11,029 nt of DNA from an uncultured Duganella sp. (lineage in GTDB: Bacteria > Pseudomonadota > Gammaproteobacteria > Burkholderiales > Burkholderiaceae). Below, piece by piece: positions 1 to 6,356 of this stretch. The notes beneath the pieces were generated by a model. That model worked only from the letters and a program-made list of their open reading frames with translations. It was not told where the DNA came from and made no database searches. The DNA lies in NCBI GenBank assembly GCA_946482335.1, contig CAMLRG010000180.1, positions 1 through 11,029 of the forward strand. The letters run 5' to 3'. The position numbers and the translations under genes are program-made. Position 1 is the stretch's first letter; each line of letters starts with the position of its first letter.

Positions 1-1197
1 AACCTGATGGGCAAGGTCGGCATCCCCCTGGTGGCGACCAACCGCATCAACACCCCGGAAGTGGCGGAAGGCATCCTGGCCGATGGCGCGGCCAATTTGG
101 TGTCGATGGCGCGCCCATTCCTGGCCGACGCCTTCTTCATGCGGAAAGCACGCGAAGACCGCGCCGACGAAATCAATACCTGCATCGGCTGCAACCAGGC
201 CTGCCTGGACCACACCTTCTCCGGCAAGATCACGTCCTGTCTGGTGAACCCGCGCGCCTGCCATGAAACGGAGCTGGTCATCGCCCCGGCCCAGCAGCGC
301 AAGCGCATTGCCGTGGTGGGCGCCGGCCCGGCGGGCCTCAGCTTCGCCACCACCGCCGCCTCGCGCGGCCATGATGTGGAGCTGTTCGATGCCGCCAGCG
401 AAATCGGCGGCCAGTTCAACGTGGCGAAAAAAGTGCCGGGCAAGGAAGAATTCAACGAGACCCTGCGCTACTTCGGCCGCCAGATCGAGCTGACCGGCGT
501 CAAGCTGCACTTGAATACCCGTGTCGACGCGGCCGCCCTGGCAGCAGGCGGCTTCGACGAGGTCGTGCTGGCCACCGGCGTTACGCCGCGTACGCCGCCC
601 ATCGAAGGCATCGACCATCCAAAGGCACTGGGCTACCTGCAGGTGCTGCGCGATGGCGCGCCGGTCGGCAAGAGCGTGGCCGTGATCGGCGCAGGCGGCA
701 TCGGCTTCGACGTATCGGAATTCCTGACCCATGAAGGCGAGAGCGCCAGCCTGGCGCCCGAAAAGTTCTACGCCGAATGGGGCATCGATCATGGCTACGC
801 CGACCGCGGCGGCTTGCGCACGCCGCAAGTGCATCCATCGCCGCGCCAGGTGCACCTGATGCAGCGCAAGACCAGCAAGGTCGGCGATGGCCTGGGCAAG
901 ACCACCGGCTGGATCCATCGCACCGGCCTGAAGGCCAAGCGCGTGGCCATGCACGCCGGCGTCAGCTACGACCGCATCGACGACGCCGGCCTGCACGTCA
1001 CGGTGGAGGGCCAGCAGCACGTGCTGCCGGTGGATAATGTGATCGTTTGCGCCGGCCAGGAGCCGCTGCGCGAATTGCAGCAAGGTTTGCTCGACGCGGG
1101 CTGCAAGGTACACCTGATCGGCGGCGCCGACGTGGCCGCGGAGCTGGACGCGAAACGCGCTATCAACCAAGGCACCCGGCTGGCTGCCGCAATCTGA
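1..1197 (+). CDS. fadH: NADPH-dependent 2,4-dienoyl-CoA reductase, 3' part (5' end outside window)
   Basis: This enzyme reduces 2,4-dienoyl-CoA intermediates with NADPH so that polyunsaturated fatty acids can complete beta-oxidation in the cytoplasm. The reading frame is open from the first base, so 398 C-terminal residues are seen and roughly 270 N-terminal residues (most of the old-yellow-enzyme TIM barrel with FMN) lie upstream, judging by the ~670-residue family. Visible parts, in window numbering: the end of the barrel (residues 1-50), a 4Fe-4S motif CIGCNQAC plus a later Cys (residues 61, 64, 68, 80), a FAD-binding dinucleotide fold (VVGAGPAGL, about 105-113), and a second nucleotide fold (VIGAGGIGFD, about 228-237). 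The ATG at 7-9 is an internal Met inside the barrel, not the start. It is followed 11 bases later by a small NTF2-like gene. The family call is firm because the iron-sulfur motif and its LVNP continuation are characteristic. Confidence 0.94.
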   Translation, partial: NLMGKVGIPLVATNRINTPEVAEGILADGAANLVSMARPFLADAFFMRKAREDRADEINTCIGCNQACLDHTFSGKITSCLVNPRACHETELVIAPAQQRKRIAVVGAGPAGLSFATTAASRGHDVELFDAASEIGGQFNVAKKVPGKEEFNETLRYFGRQIELTGVKLHLNTRVDAAALAAGGFDEVVLATGVTPRTPPIEGIDHPKALGYLQVLRDGAPVGKSVAVIGAGGIGFDVSEFLTHEGESASLAPEKFYAEWGIDHGYADRGGLRTPQVHPSPRQVHLMQRKTSKVGDGLGKTTGWIHRTGLKAKRVAMHAGVSYDRIDDAGLHVTVEGQQHVLPVDNVIVCAGQEPLRELQQGLLDAGCKVHLIGGADVAAELDAKRAINQGTRLAAAI

Positions 1198-1202
1198 GGA
1201 GA
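1197..1202 (+). promoter_or_regulatory. Ribosome binding site of the NTF2-like gene
   Basis: A purine-rich AGGAGA sequence starts on the last base of the fadH stop codon and lies 6 bases before the ATG at 1209. It fixes this start over the longer open frame running back into fadH, and suggests the gene is translated from the fadH transcript. Confidence 0.6.
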
Positions 1203-1208
1203 ACGCCC

Positions 1209-1634
1209 ATGCAATTGCAACCCGCTGTCGCTGAATCGCTGGAGCGCTGGCACCACATGGTGTCCAGCGGCGACCTGTCCGGCCTGCCCGCCATCGTCGA
1301 TACCGATGCGGTGTTCCGCTCGCCGGTGGCCAACAAGCCCTACGCCAGCGCGCAGGCGGTGACGCTGGTATTGAACACCGCCTACCAGGTGTTCGAGAAC
1401 TTCACCTACCACCGCCAACTGGCCAGCGACGATGGCTTGAACGTGGTGCTGGAGTTCAGTGCCAACGTCGGCGACAAGCAACTCAAGGGCATCGATTTTA
1501 TCCGCTTCAACGAGGCGGGCAAGATCGTCGATTTCGAAGTCATGGTGCGCCCCTTGAGCGGCCTGCAAGCGCTCGGCGAAGCGATGGGCGCGCGCATCGG
1601 CGCCCAGGTCGGCGCATTCAAGGTCCCAGCATAG
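1209..1634 (+). CDS. NTF2-like / SnoaL-like domain protein
   Basis: A 141-residue single-domain protein with the look of the NTF2-like superfamily (alpha+beta cone fold). It begins with helices containing a W-H-M stretch (residues 14-17) and 'GDLSGLPAIVDTDAVFRSPV', typical of SnoaL-like proteins, then beta strands such as 'LNVVLEFSANVGDKQLKGID' and a closing strand 'GKIVDFEVMVRPL'. No signal peptide or membrane segment is seen, so it is probably cytoplasmic. Members may be enzymes (isomerases, hydrolases) or ligand-binding proteins, and the specific role cannot be read from sequence. It starts 11 bases after fadH behind a good ribosome binding site, so co-transcription is likely and a link to acyl-CoA or lipid metabolism is a reasonable inference only. 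The earlier in-frame ATG at 1047 is rejected because it would overlap fadH by 150 bases without a ribosome binding site. Confidence 0.82.
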   Translation: MQLQPAVAESLERWHHMVSSGDLSGLPAIVDTDAVFRSPVANKPYASAQAVTLVLNTAYQVFENFTYHRQLASDDGLNVVLEFSANVGDKQLKGIDFIRFNEAGKIVDFEVMVRPLSGLQALGEAMGARIGAQVGAFKVPA

Positions 1635-1639
1635 CGGAC

Positions 1640-1659
1640 AGCCCGGGCGGCCCGGCGCT
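1640..1659. terminator. Possible bidirectional hairpin between converging genes
   Basis: In the 33-bp gap between the plus-strand NTF2-like gene and the minus-strand exporter gene, CCGGG (1643-1647) pairs with CCCGG (1651-1655) around a 3-base loop, with AGC/GCT (1640-1642, 1657-1659) extending the stem past a one-base bulge. No T-run follows on either strand, so it is not a classical intrinsic terminator. Location between convergent genes is the main support. Confidence 0.3.
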
Positions 1660-1667
1660 ACACCGCA

Positions 1668-2540
1668 TCAGCGGTTGGTGATGGTCACGCCGGTTGCCAC
1701 CAGCAGGCCGCCGGCCACCATCGACGCCAGCACTTGTTCGCCCAGCATCAGCGCAGCAAGCGAAACGCCGAACACCGGCACCAGGTTGTTGAACACGGCC
1801 GTGCGCGCCGGGCCGAGCGCTTTCACGCCCTCATACCACCAGACGAAAGCCACCACGGTGCCGAAGGCGCCAAGGTAAGTCACGGAAGCCCACACTTCCC
1901 AGCCCAGCGAGGTCCAGGCAATGCCCGGAAGCTCGCGGGCGGCGGTGATCAGCAGGAATCCCAGTCCCCACAGCGATGCGTACGTGGTTGCGGCGATCGG
2001 CGACAAGCCTTTCAGCGCGGCGCGCCCCACCAGGGTATAGGCAGCCCAGCACGAGGCGGCGCCCAGCATCATCAATTCGCCCGCCCCGATCGATTGGCTG
2101 ATATCGCGCAGCGCCGCCATCGGCTCGCCGCGCGTGATCAGCACGGTGGCGCCGAGGAAGGCGATACCGATGCCGGCCCATTTCTGCCAGTTCAGGCGCT
2201 CGCGCAGCACCGCCGCCGCCGCCAGCGCAGTCACGATCGGGTTCATGGCGATGAACAGCGCCGAGCGGCTCGCTTCCATCTTGCCCAGCGCCGAGAAGAA
2301 GCAGAAGTTGTAGAGGAAGATGCCGGTCAGGCCCAGCGCGGCGGTGGCGCCCAGCTGCTGCATCGACAGGCGCGGCAAGCCGCCCTCGCGCTTCCACGCC
2401 AATACCAGCAGCAGCGCCGCCGCGATGGAGAAGCGGATGGCGGCTGCCGTCAACGGCGGCAATGCATTGGAAACGATATGGCCGGCGATAAAGGTGCCGC
2501 CCCAGATCAGGGTGCAGGCGATCAGTTTAAGGTAGATCAT
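1668..2540 (-). CDS. EamA-family (DMT superfamily) transporter
   Basis: A 290-residue inner-membrane protein with about ten hydrophobic segments arranged as two repeated EamA halves of roughly 130-140 residues. It opens with 'KLIACTLIWGGTFIAGHIVS', a standard first helix of RhaT/YdcZ-like drug/metabolite exporters, and the second half starts near residue 150 with 'GELMMLGAASCWAAYTLVGR'. Helix-end motifs such as 'LIPVFGV/LGE'-like 'NLVPVFGVSLAALMLGEQVL' (about 247-266) are typical. Length fits the family. The substrate is unknown; relatives export amino acids, nucleosides, sugars or drugs. The start is the ATG at 2538-2540, with AAGG 9 bases upstream. It is transcribed divergently from a LysR-type regulator across a 90-bp gap, a common arrangement in which the regulator controls the exporter in response to its substrate. 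Confidence 0.93.
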   Translation of the reverse strand: MIYLKLIACTLIWGGTFIAGHIVSNALPPLTAAAIRFSIAAALLLVLAWKREGGLPRLSMQQLGATAALGLTGIFLYNFCFFSALGKMEASRSALFIAMNPIVTALAAAAVLRERLNWQKWAGIGIAFLGATVLITRGEPMAALRDISQSIGAGELMMLGAASCWAAYTLVGRAALKGLSPIAATTYASLWGLGFLLITAARELPGIAWTSLGWEVWASVTYLGAFGTVVAFVWWYEGVKALGPARTAVFNNLVPVFGVSLAALMLGEQVLASMVAGGLLVATGVTITNR

Positions 2541-2570
2541 GGCGTTGGGCCTTGCGTGTCAGTGAAGGAG

Positions 2571-2576
2571 GTTATA
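2571..2576 (-). promoter_or_regulatory. Candidate -10 element of the exporter gene
   Basis: On the minus strand this reads TATAAC, close to the sigma-70 consensus and in a locally AT-rich stretch. With 17-bp spacing the -35 position (2594-2599) reads ATGAGC, a poor match that coincides with the first CTCAT half-site. That is what an activator-dependent LysR-controlled promoter would look like. The predicted transcript starts near 2564, giving a leader of about 25 bases. Inferred from sequence only. Confidence 0.4.
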
Positions 2577-2581
2577 CATTA

Positions 2582-2623
2582 ATGCTAATCCTGGCTCATA
2601 GAAAAATGAGTAAAACCTCATGA
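2582..2623 (+). CDS. Possible 13-codon leader ORF upstream of lysR-type gene
   Basis: A short open frame encoding MLILAHRKMSKTS lies between the divergent genes. It is preceded by an unusually strong Shine-Dalgarno sequence AAGGAGG (2565-2571) with 10 bases to the ATG, and stops 7 bases before the LysR start, inside the operator-like palindrome. It could be a leader peptide coupled to regulator translation. The SD may equally be a coincidence, since no plus-strand promoter is convincingly placed upstream of it. There is no homology evidence. Confidence 0.18.
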   Translation: MLILAHRKMSKTS

Positions 2624-2626
2624 GGT
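2595..2626. promoter_or_regulatory. Phased CTCAT/ATGAG half-sites; probable LysR operator
   Basis: CTCAT occurs at 2595-2599, its complement ATGAG at 2606-2610, and CTCATGAG at 2617-2624, so half-sites begin at exact 11-base steps (2595, 2606, 2617), about one helical turn each. The last lies within a perfect 12-bp palindrome ACCTCATGAGGT (2615-2626) that covers the ribosome binding site region of the LysR gene (ATG at 2631). Relative to the predicted exporter start the sites fall around -33, -44 and -56, the zone where LysR-type activators bind. The overlap with the regulator's own start suggests autorepression. The pattern is seen directly; the function is inferred. Confidence 0.55.
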
Positions 2627-2630
2627 ACCG

Positions 2631-3509
2631 ATGACTTTTACGCAACTGGAAATGTTCGCTCTGGTGATCGAATTGCGCGGCTTTACGGCGGCGGCCTTGC
2701 GGCTGGGTGTCAGCCAGTCCGCCGTGTCGCACGCCATCAAGTCGCTGGAGCAGGAACTGGGTGTGCAACTGATCGAGCGCCAGGGCGCCTCGGTGGAAGT
2801 GACGGAACTCGGCCAGCGCCTGCTGGTGCGGGCGCGCGAAATCCTCGGCCTGGCGGAAGCGATGCGGCAGGAAGTGGCGCTGGCCAGTGGCTTGAACAAG
2901 GGCTTGCTGCGCATCGGTTCCTTCGGCCCCACTTCTTCGCTCAAGCTGATCCCGGCCATCCTCGACGTCTTCCAGAAGCGCTACCCCGGCATCGAGGTGC
3001 GCATCGATGAAGGCACCGACGACGATACCCTGCAATGGATCCTCGACCGCCGCGTCGATATCGGCTTCGTGCAGCAACCGGACGAACGCTTCGACACCGT
3101 CGACCTGGTGGAAGACCAGATGGTGGCCCTGATGCCGGCCACGCACCGGTTGGCGGCCAAGAAGGCCGTCAGCGCGCACGATCTGGCGCATGAACCCTTC
3201 ATCATGCCCGATGCCGGCTGCTCGACCCTGATCGAACCTCTGTTCGCCGCGCAGGGCCTGTGCCCGCAAGTGCGCTACCGCATGTCGCAAGTGCTGACCG
3301 TGCTGGGCATGGTGGCGCGCGGCGACGGCGTCTCCGGCATGGCGGAGCTGGCGCTGCCGACCGACCTGGCCGTCAGCCATCCGAATATCGCAGTGCGTCC
3401 CTTCTCGCCGCCGGTGCGGCGCCGTGTCGGCCTGGCGCTGCGCAACCTGGCCCAGGCATCGCCGGCGGCCAAAGCCTTCGTCGAAGTGGCACGGCAGGTG
3501 CGCCTATGA
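2631..3509 (+). CDS. LysR-family transcriptional regulator
   Basis: A 292-residue regulator of normal family length. Residues 1-62 form the winged helix-turn-helix, with the signature 'FTAAALRLGVSQSAVSHAIK' (18-37) followed by 'LEQELGVQLIER' and a wing ending at 'TELGQRLL'. A linker helix (about 63-88) leads to the periplasmic-binding-protein-like effector domain starting at 'GLLRIGSFGP' (91-100) and running to the C-terminus. The effector is unknown. The ATG at 2631 follows GAGGT with a tight 4-base gap and gives a standard N-terminus. It is divergent from the EamA exporter and overlaps the following YdeI-like gene by four bases (ATGA), so the regulator probably shares its transcript with that gene. 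The likely role is control of the exporter and of its own operon through the half-sites in the intergenic region. Confidence 0.95.
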   Translation: MTFTQLEMFALVIELRGFTAAALRLGVSQSAVSHAIKSLEQELGVQLIERQGASVEVTELGQRLLVRAREILGLAEAMRQEVALASGLNKGLLRIGSFGPTSSLKLIPAILDVFQKRYPGIEVRIDEGTDDDTLQWILDRRVDIGFVQQPDERFDTVDLVEDQMVALMPATHRLAAKKAVSAHDLAHEPFIMPDAGCSTLIEPLFAAQGLCPQVRYRMSQVLTVLGMVARGDGVSGMAELALPTDLAVSHPNIAVRPFSPPVRRRVGLALRNLAQASPAAKAFVEVARQVRL

Positions 3510-4111
3510 GTGCGAAACCCGAACTGGAACAGCACCTGTTCGCCACCGGGAAAGCGTGGTGGACCTGGCTGCAGAAGCAGCACGCCGCCTCGCCCGGCAT
3601 CTGGATGAAGATCGCCAAGAAGGGCGCGCCGGAATCGTCAGTGCAATATCCGGAAGCCCTCGATGCCGCGCTGTGTTTCGGCTGGATCGACGGACAGAAG
3701 AAGAGCATCGACGAGCACTATTGGCTGCAGAAGTTCACGCCGCGCGCCAAGCGCAGCATCTGGTCCAAGATCAACCGCGACAAGGTGTCGGCGCTGATCG
3801 GGAAAGGCTTGATGCAGCCTGCCGGGCTGGCGGAAGTCGAACGCGCAAAAAAGGATGGGCGTTGGGAGGCAGCGTACGATTCATGGAGCGCCGCCGAGGT
3901 GCCGCCCGACCTGCAAGCCGCACTGGACGCCAGCCCCAAGGCGCGCACGAACTTCGCGGCAATGAGCGCGCAGAACCGCTACGCGATCCTGTTCCGGACC
4001 CACCAGGCCAAGCGGGCGGAGACGCGCGCCAGGCGCATCGGCGATTTCGTGGCGATGCTGGAACGCGGCGAGACCATTCACCCCCAGGCTGGCTTCACCA
4101 CCATCAAGTAG
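3506..4111 (+). CDS. YdeI/OmpD-associated family protein
   Basis: A 201-residue soluble protein of the YdeI/OmpD-associated (OmdA-like) group. Recognisable features are 'ALDAALCFGWIDGQKKSID' (about 52-70), 'WSKINRDKVSALIGKGLMQP' (about 88-107), 'GLAEVERAKKDGRWEAAYD' after it, and a C-terminal block 'RYAILFRTHQAKRAETRARR' ending in a GETIHP motif. Relatives have been tied to stress or antimicrobial-peptide resistance, but their biochemical activity is not established, so no function is assigned. The ATG at 3506 overlaps the LysR stop as ATGA, indicating translational coupling; earlier in-frame starts lie inside the LysR gene and are rejected. Its 3' end overlaps the converging DUF2269 gene by 34 bp; both C-termini match their families and look genuine. 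Confidence 0.87.
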   Translation: MSAKPELEQHLFATGKAWWTWLQKQHAASPGIWMKIAKKGAPESSVQYPEALDAALCFGWIDGQKKSIDEHYWLQKFTPRAKRSIWSKINRDKVSALIGKGLMQPAGLAEVERAKKDGRWEAAYDSWSAAEVPPDLQAALDASPKARTNFAAMSAQNRYAILFRTHQAKRAETRARRIGDFVAMLERGETIHPQAGFTTIK

Positions 4112-4548
4112 AACACGGCGATGAAGGCGAAGAAGGCGGGGATGCCGAGCGCGATCCAGGCACGGAAATAGCGCCAGAACTGGGCGGGCAGCGGTGTGGC
4201 CTGCAGCATGGCGCCCTTGGCCAGGTCGCGCATCCTGATCTGCAGCCATACCACCGGCGCCCAGCACAGGAAAGCGATGATGAACAGCACGATGGACCAG
4301 TACAGCCAGGGTGTATGCAGCGGAAAGCCGGCCAGGTGCACGAGGTAGAAGCCGGTCAACGGCTGCACGATCATGGTGACGCCGGTGAACAGCCAGTCGG
4401 CGACGACCAGGATGCGGCTGACCACGGCGATCGCCTGCACGTTCTTGCTGGTCACCGCGAACAGCAGGTACCACGCGGAACCGATGCCGGTGCCGAACAG
4501 CAGGGTGGACGACAGGATGTGCAGCAATTTGACGATCAGGTATTCCAT
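4078..4548 (-). CDS. DUF2269-family integral membrane protein
   Basis: A 156-residue inner-membrane protein with four hydrophobic segments (about 4-31, 43-70, 82-105 and 128-150). The N-terminus 'YLIVKLLHILSSTLLFGTGI' is characteristic of DUF2269, with its conserved LH-I-x-S and a glycine-rich first helix; the family has no established biochemical role. H10 and H71 could be cofactor ligands, but this is speculation. The ATG at 4546-4548 lies 13 bases inside the end of the upstream SDR-DoxX gene and has GGAG 8 bases before it, so translation is probably coupled. An in-frame open reading frame continues upstream to 5274, but that part is only the alternative frame of the SDR gene. Its 3' end overlaps the converging YdeI-like gene (4078-4111). 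Confidence 0.87.
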   Translation of the reverse strand: MEYLIVKLLHILSSTLLFGTGIGSAWYLLFAVTSKNVQAIAVVSRILVVADWLFTGVTMIVQPLTGFYLVHLAGFPLHTPWLYWSIVLFIIAFLCWAPVVWLQIRMRDLAKGAMLQATPLPAQFWRYFRAWIALGIPAFFAFIAVFYLMVVKPAWG

Positions 4549-5837
4549 GGCCGTTTCTCCACTTCGTAAAGCATCCACAACGCGGCCAGCATCGGCAGAT
4601 TCTTGCTGATGGGGCCATACGGGTGGAGCAGGAATTCGGGCAGGCGCCAGGCGATGACGATGCTGTAAAACACGATCAGGGCGATCTGGGCCAGCCATAG
4701 CCAGCTGCGCGAGCGGCGCGGCCACGCCAGCGAGGCCACGCCGAAGGCGAAATCGAGTGCGCTGGCGCCGTATAGCATCAGCGGTGCCAACGCTGGAGGC
4801 ACGCCGGTGCGCTCCAGCAGGCGGTAACTGTCGGCGACCGGATACAGCCCCGCCGACACGATGGCGGTCCAGATCCACACGGCGGCGATGCCCAGCCGCA
4901 GCAGGGGCAGCAGCCAGTCGAGTTGCGCCAGACGCCGCGCCGCATCCGGCTGGGCGATGAAGTCGCGCACCGGGCGCGGTGCCCTGCCCAGCAGCTCGGC
5001 CATCGGCTGCACGTCGGCGACATTGCCGCGCTCCAGCATCTGCAAAGCATCGCGGTCCAGCGCACTGCCTGGCAGCATGCCCGCCACGGCGGCCGCAGCG
5101 CGCGCCATCCCGTCCGGCAGCCTCAACACGGGCAACCGCCACGGGCCGAGCCCCATCGCCGCGCGCAAGGCCGCCAGGTATTCCGTGAACGCCAGCGGCT
5201 GCGGGCCGACCAGGGCCAGCCGGCGCACGCCGCCGTCCGGCGCTGCAGTCGCGCCCCGTTCGGCCAGCGCGCAAATCGCCGCCGCAACATCGTCGATGTG
5301 GACTGGTTGCACCATTTGTGGCGCGCTGCCCAGCCGCACCGCCAGCGGCATCGACGCCAGCATGCGGAACAGGCGCGCACTGGCGCCCGCCTCGCCGTAG
5401 ACCAGCGAGGGCTGGACGATGCAGCCATCGAGCGGCAGCGCAGCCAGCGCGTCATCCGCCGCCTTCTTGCTTTGATGGAAGGCTGAACGCGCGCCGGCAT
5501 CCGCACCCAGTGCCGACACCTGGACCACGTAGCGCACAGCGGCTTCGGCGCAAGCGGCAAACAGGGCACGCGGGGCGGCGTCGTGCACGGCAGCAAAGGA
5601 CGCCGCCCCCTGCGGCCGGAAAATGCCGGCGGCATTCACCACCACCTCGATACCCTTGAGGCGCGCCATCCACACGGCTTTTTCGGTATCGTGGCTGAAG
5701 TCGGCAGGAACAAAGCCCATGCGCGCATCACGGCTGGGATGCCGCCCGGCAGCAATGACTTCGTGGCCGCGCGCCAGCAAGGCGGCCGCCACATGCGAAC
5801 CGATGAAGCCTGTAGCGCCGGTCAGCAGTATCCGCAT
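4536..5837 (-). CDS. SDR-family NAD(P)-binding protein fused to DoxX-like membrane domain
   Basis: A 433-residue two-part protein. Residues 1-300 are an atypical/extended SDR (NDUFA9-like epimerase group) with a Rossmann motif TGATGFIGSH (G7, G10, G13), a 'VVVNAAGIF' strand (65-73), the strand ending in S108, and 'MVQPVHIDDVAAAI' (175-188). Residues about 305-428 hold four hydrophobic segments resembling the DoxX-like family, so the protein should sit on the inner membrane. The usual catalytic YxxxK reads FHQSK (F120, K124): the lysine is kept and the tyrosine is Phe. This may mean nucleotide-binding or quinone-related function rather than classical dehydrogenase chemistry. The start at 5835-5837 has a strong GGGAGGAG six bases upstream. 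It overlaps the DUF2269 gene by 13 bp and is divergent from a small membrane protein gene 48 bp away. Confidence 0.9.
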   Translation of the reverse strand: MRILLTGATGFIGSHVAAALLARGHEVIAAGRHPSRDARMGFVPADFSHDTEKAVWMARLKGIEVVVNAAGIFRPQGAASFAAVHDAAPRALFAACAEAAVRYVVQVSALGADAGARSAFHQSKKAADDALAALPLDGCIVQPSLVYGEAGASARLFRMLASMPLAVRLGSAPQMVQPVHIDDVAAAICALAERGATAAPDGGVRRLALVGPQPLAFTEYLAALRAAMGLGPWRLPVLRLPDGMARAAAAVAGMLPGSALDRDALQMLERGNVADVQPMAELLGRAPRPVRDFIAQPDAARRLAQLDWLLPLLRLGIAAVWIWTAIVSAGLYPVADSYRLLERTGVPPALAPLMLYGASALDFAFGVASLAWPRRSRSWLWLAQIALIVFYSIVIAWRLPEFLLHPYGPISKNLPMLAALWMLYEVEKRPWNT

Positions 5838-5885
5838 TGCTTGCTCCTCCCGTCATCGGACATTACACGAAATGGGAGAACCGCC

Positions 5886-6356
5886 ATGGACACTTGGAGC
5901 AATGCGCTCAAGCACAGCCTGCTGCCGGGCGCACTGGCCAGCCTGGCCTCGACGCTGGCGCTGGCCGCCTGCGGCAAGCGCGAAACCGGCAGCGTCTTTG
6001 CCGGGGTGAATGCGGTCAGCCACTGGCTGTGGGGTGACCCGGCTACCCGCGCCGACGGGCCTTCGCTCAAGCACACGCTGGTGGGCTACCTGATCCATCA
6101 TGGCGCGTCGGTGTTCTGGGCCGCGCTGTACGAAAAGACTTGCTGCAAGACCCTGGACCGCAAGCAAGCTGCCACCACCACCGCCAGCGCTGCCGCGGCC
6201 AGCGCGGTTGCCTGCTTTACCGATTACCAATTGACGCCGCCCCGCCTGCGGCCCGGTTTCGAGGAGCGCCTGTCGCGGCCATCGCTATTGCTGGTGTACG
6301 CGGCGTTTGCCGCTGGCCTGGCAGCCGGCGCTTACCTGAACCGCCGCGACAATTAG
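5886..6356 (+). CDS. Uncharacterised four-helix membrane protein
   Basis: A 156-residue protein that I cannot assign to a named family. It has hydrophobic segments at about 11-29, 62-82, 93-112 and 132-152. Between the first two is a polar stretch '[20 protein letters not shown]' and then '[20 protein letters not shown]', giving clustered His (46, 63, 71, 72) and Trp residues, and a CC pair at 86-87. An LAAC sequence (26-29) resembles a lipobox, but it lies at the end of a helix in a protein with further membrane segments, so an integral membrane protein is preferred. The ATG at 5886 follows GGGAG with a 7-base gap; the longer frame upstream is antisense to the SDR gene. It is divergent from the SDR-DoxX gene and overlaps the converging histidine kinase gene by 4 bp. 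Function unknown. Confidence 0.8.
   Translation: MDTWSNALKHSLLPGALASLASTLALAACGKRETGSVFAGVNAVSHWLWGDPATRADGPSLKHTLVGYLIHHGASVFWAALYEKTCCKTLDRKQAATTTASAAAASAVACFTDYQLTPPRLRPGFEERLSRPSLLLVYAAFAAGLAAGAYLNRRDN

Noticed and set aside
2559..3380. 273-codon minus-strand frame opposite the LysR gene
   Set aside because: Low-complexity His/Arg/Gln-rich product with no domain, fully antisense to a clear LysR gene, and no suitable ribosome site.
4549..5274. N-terminal extension of the DUF2269 frame
   Set aside because: It is an alternative frame of the SDR-DoxX gene, rich in Arg/Ala/Gly. The family-like protein begins at 4548 behind a good ribosome site.
5961..5974. LAAC lipobox suggesting a lipoprotein in the small membrane protein
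   Set aside because: The N-terminus lacks a clear basic start and the protein has further hydrophobic segments, so an ordinary membrane helix with a cysteine is more likely.
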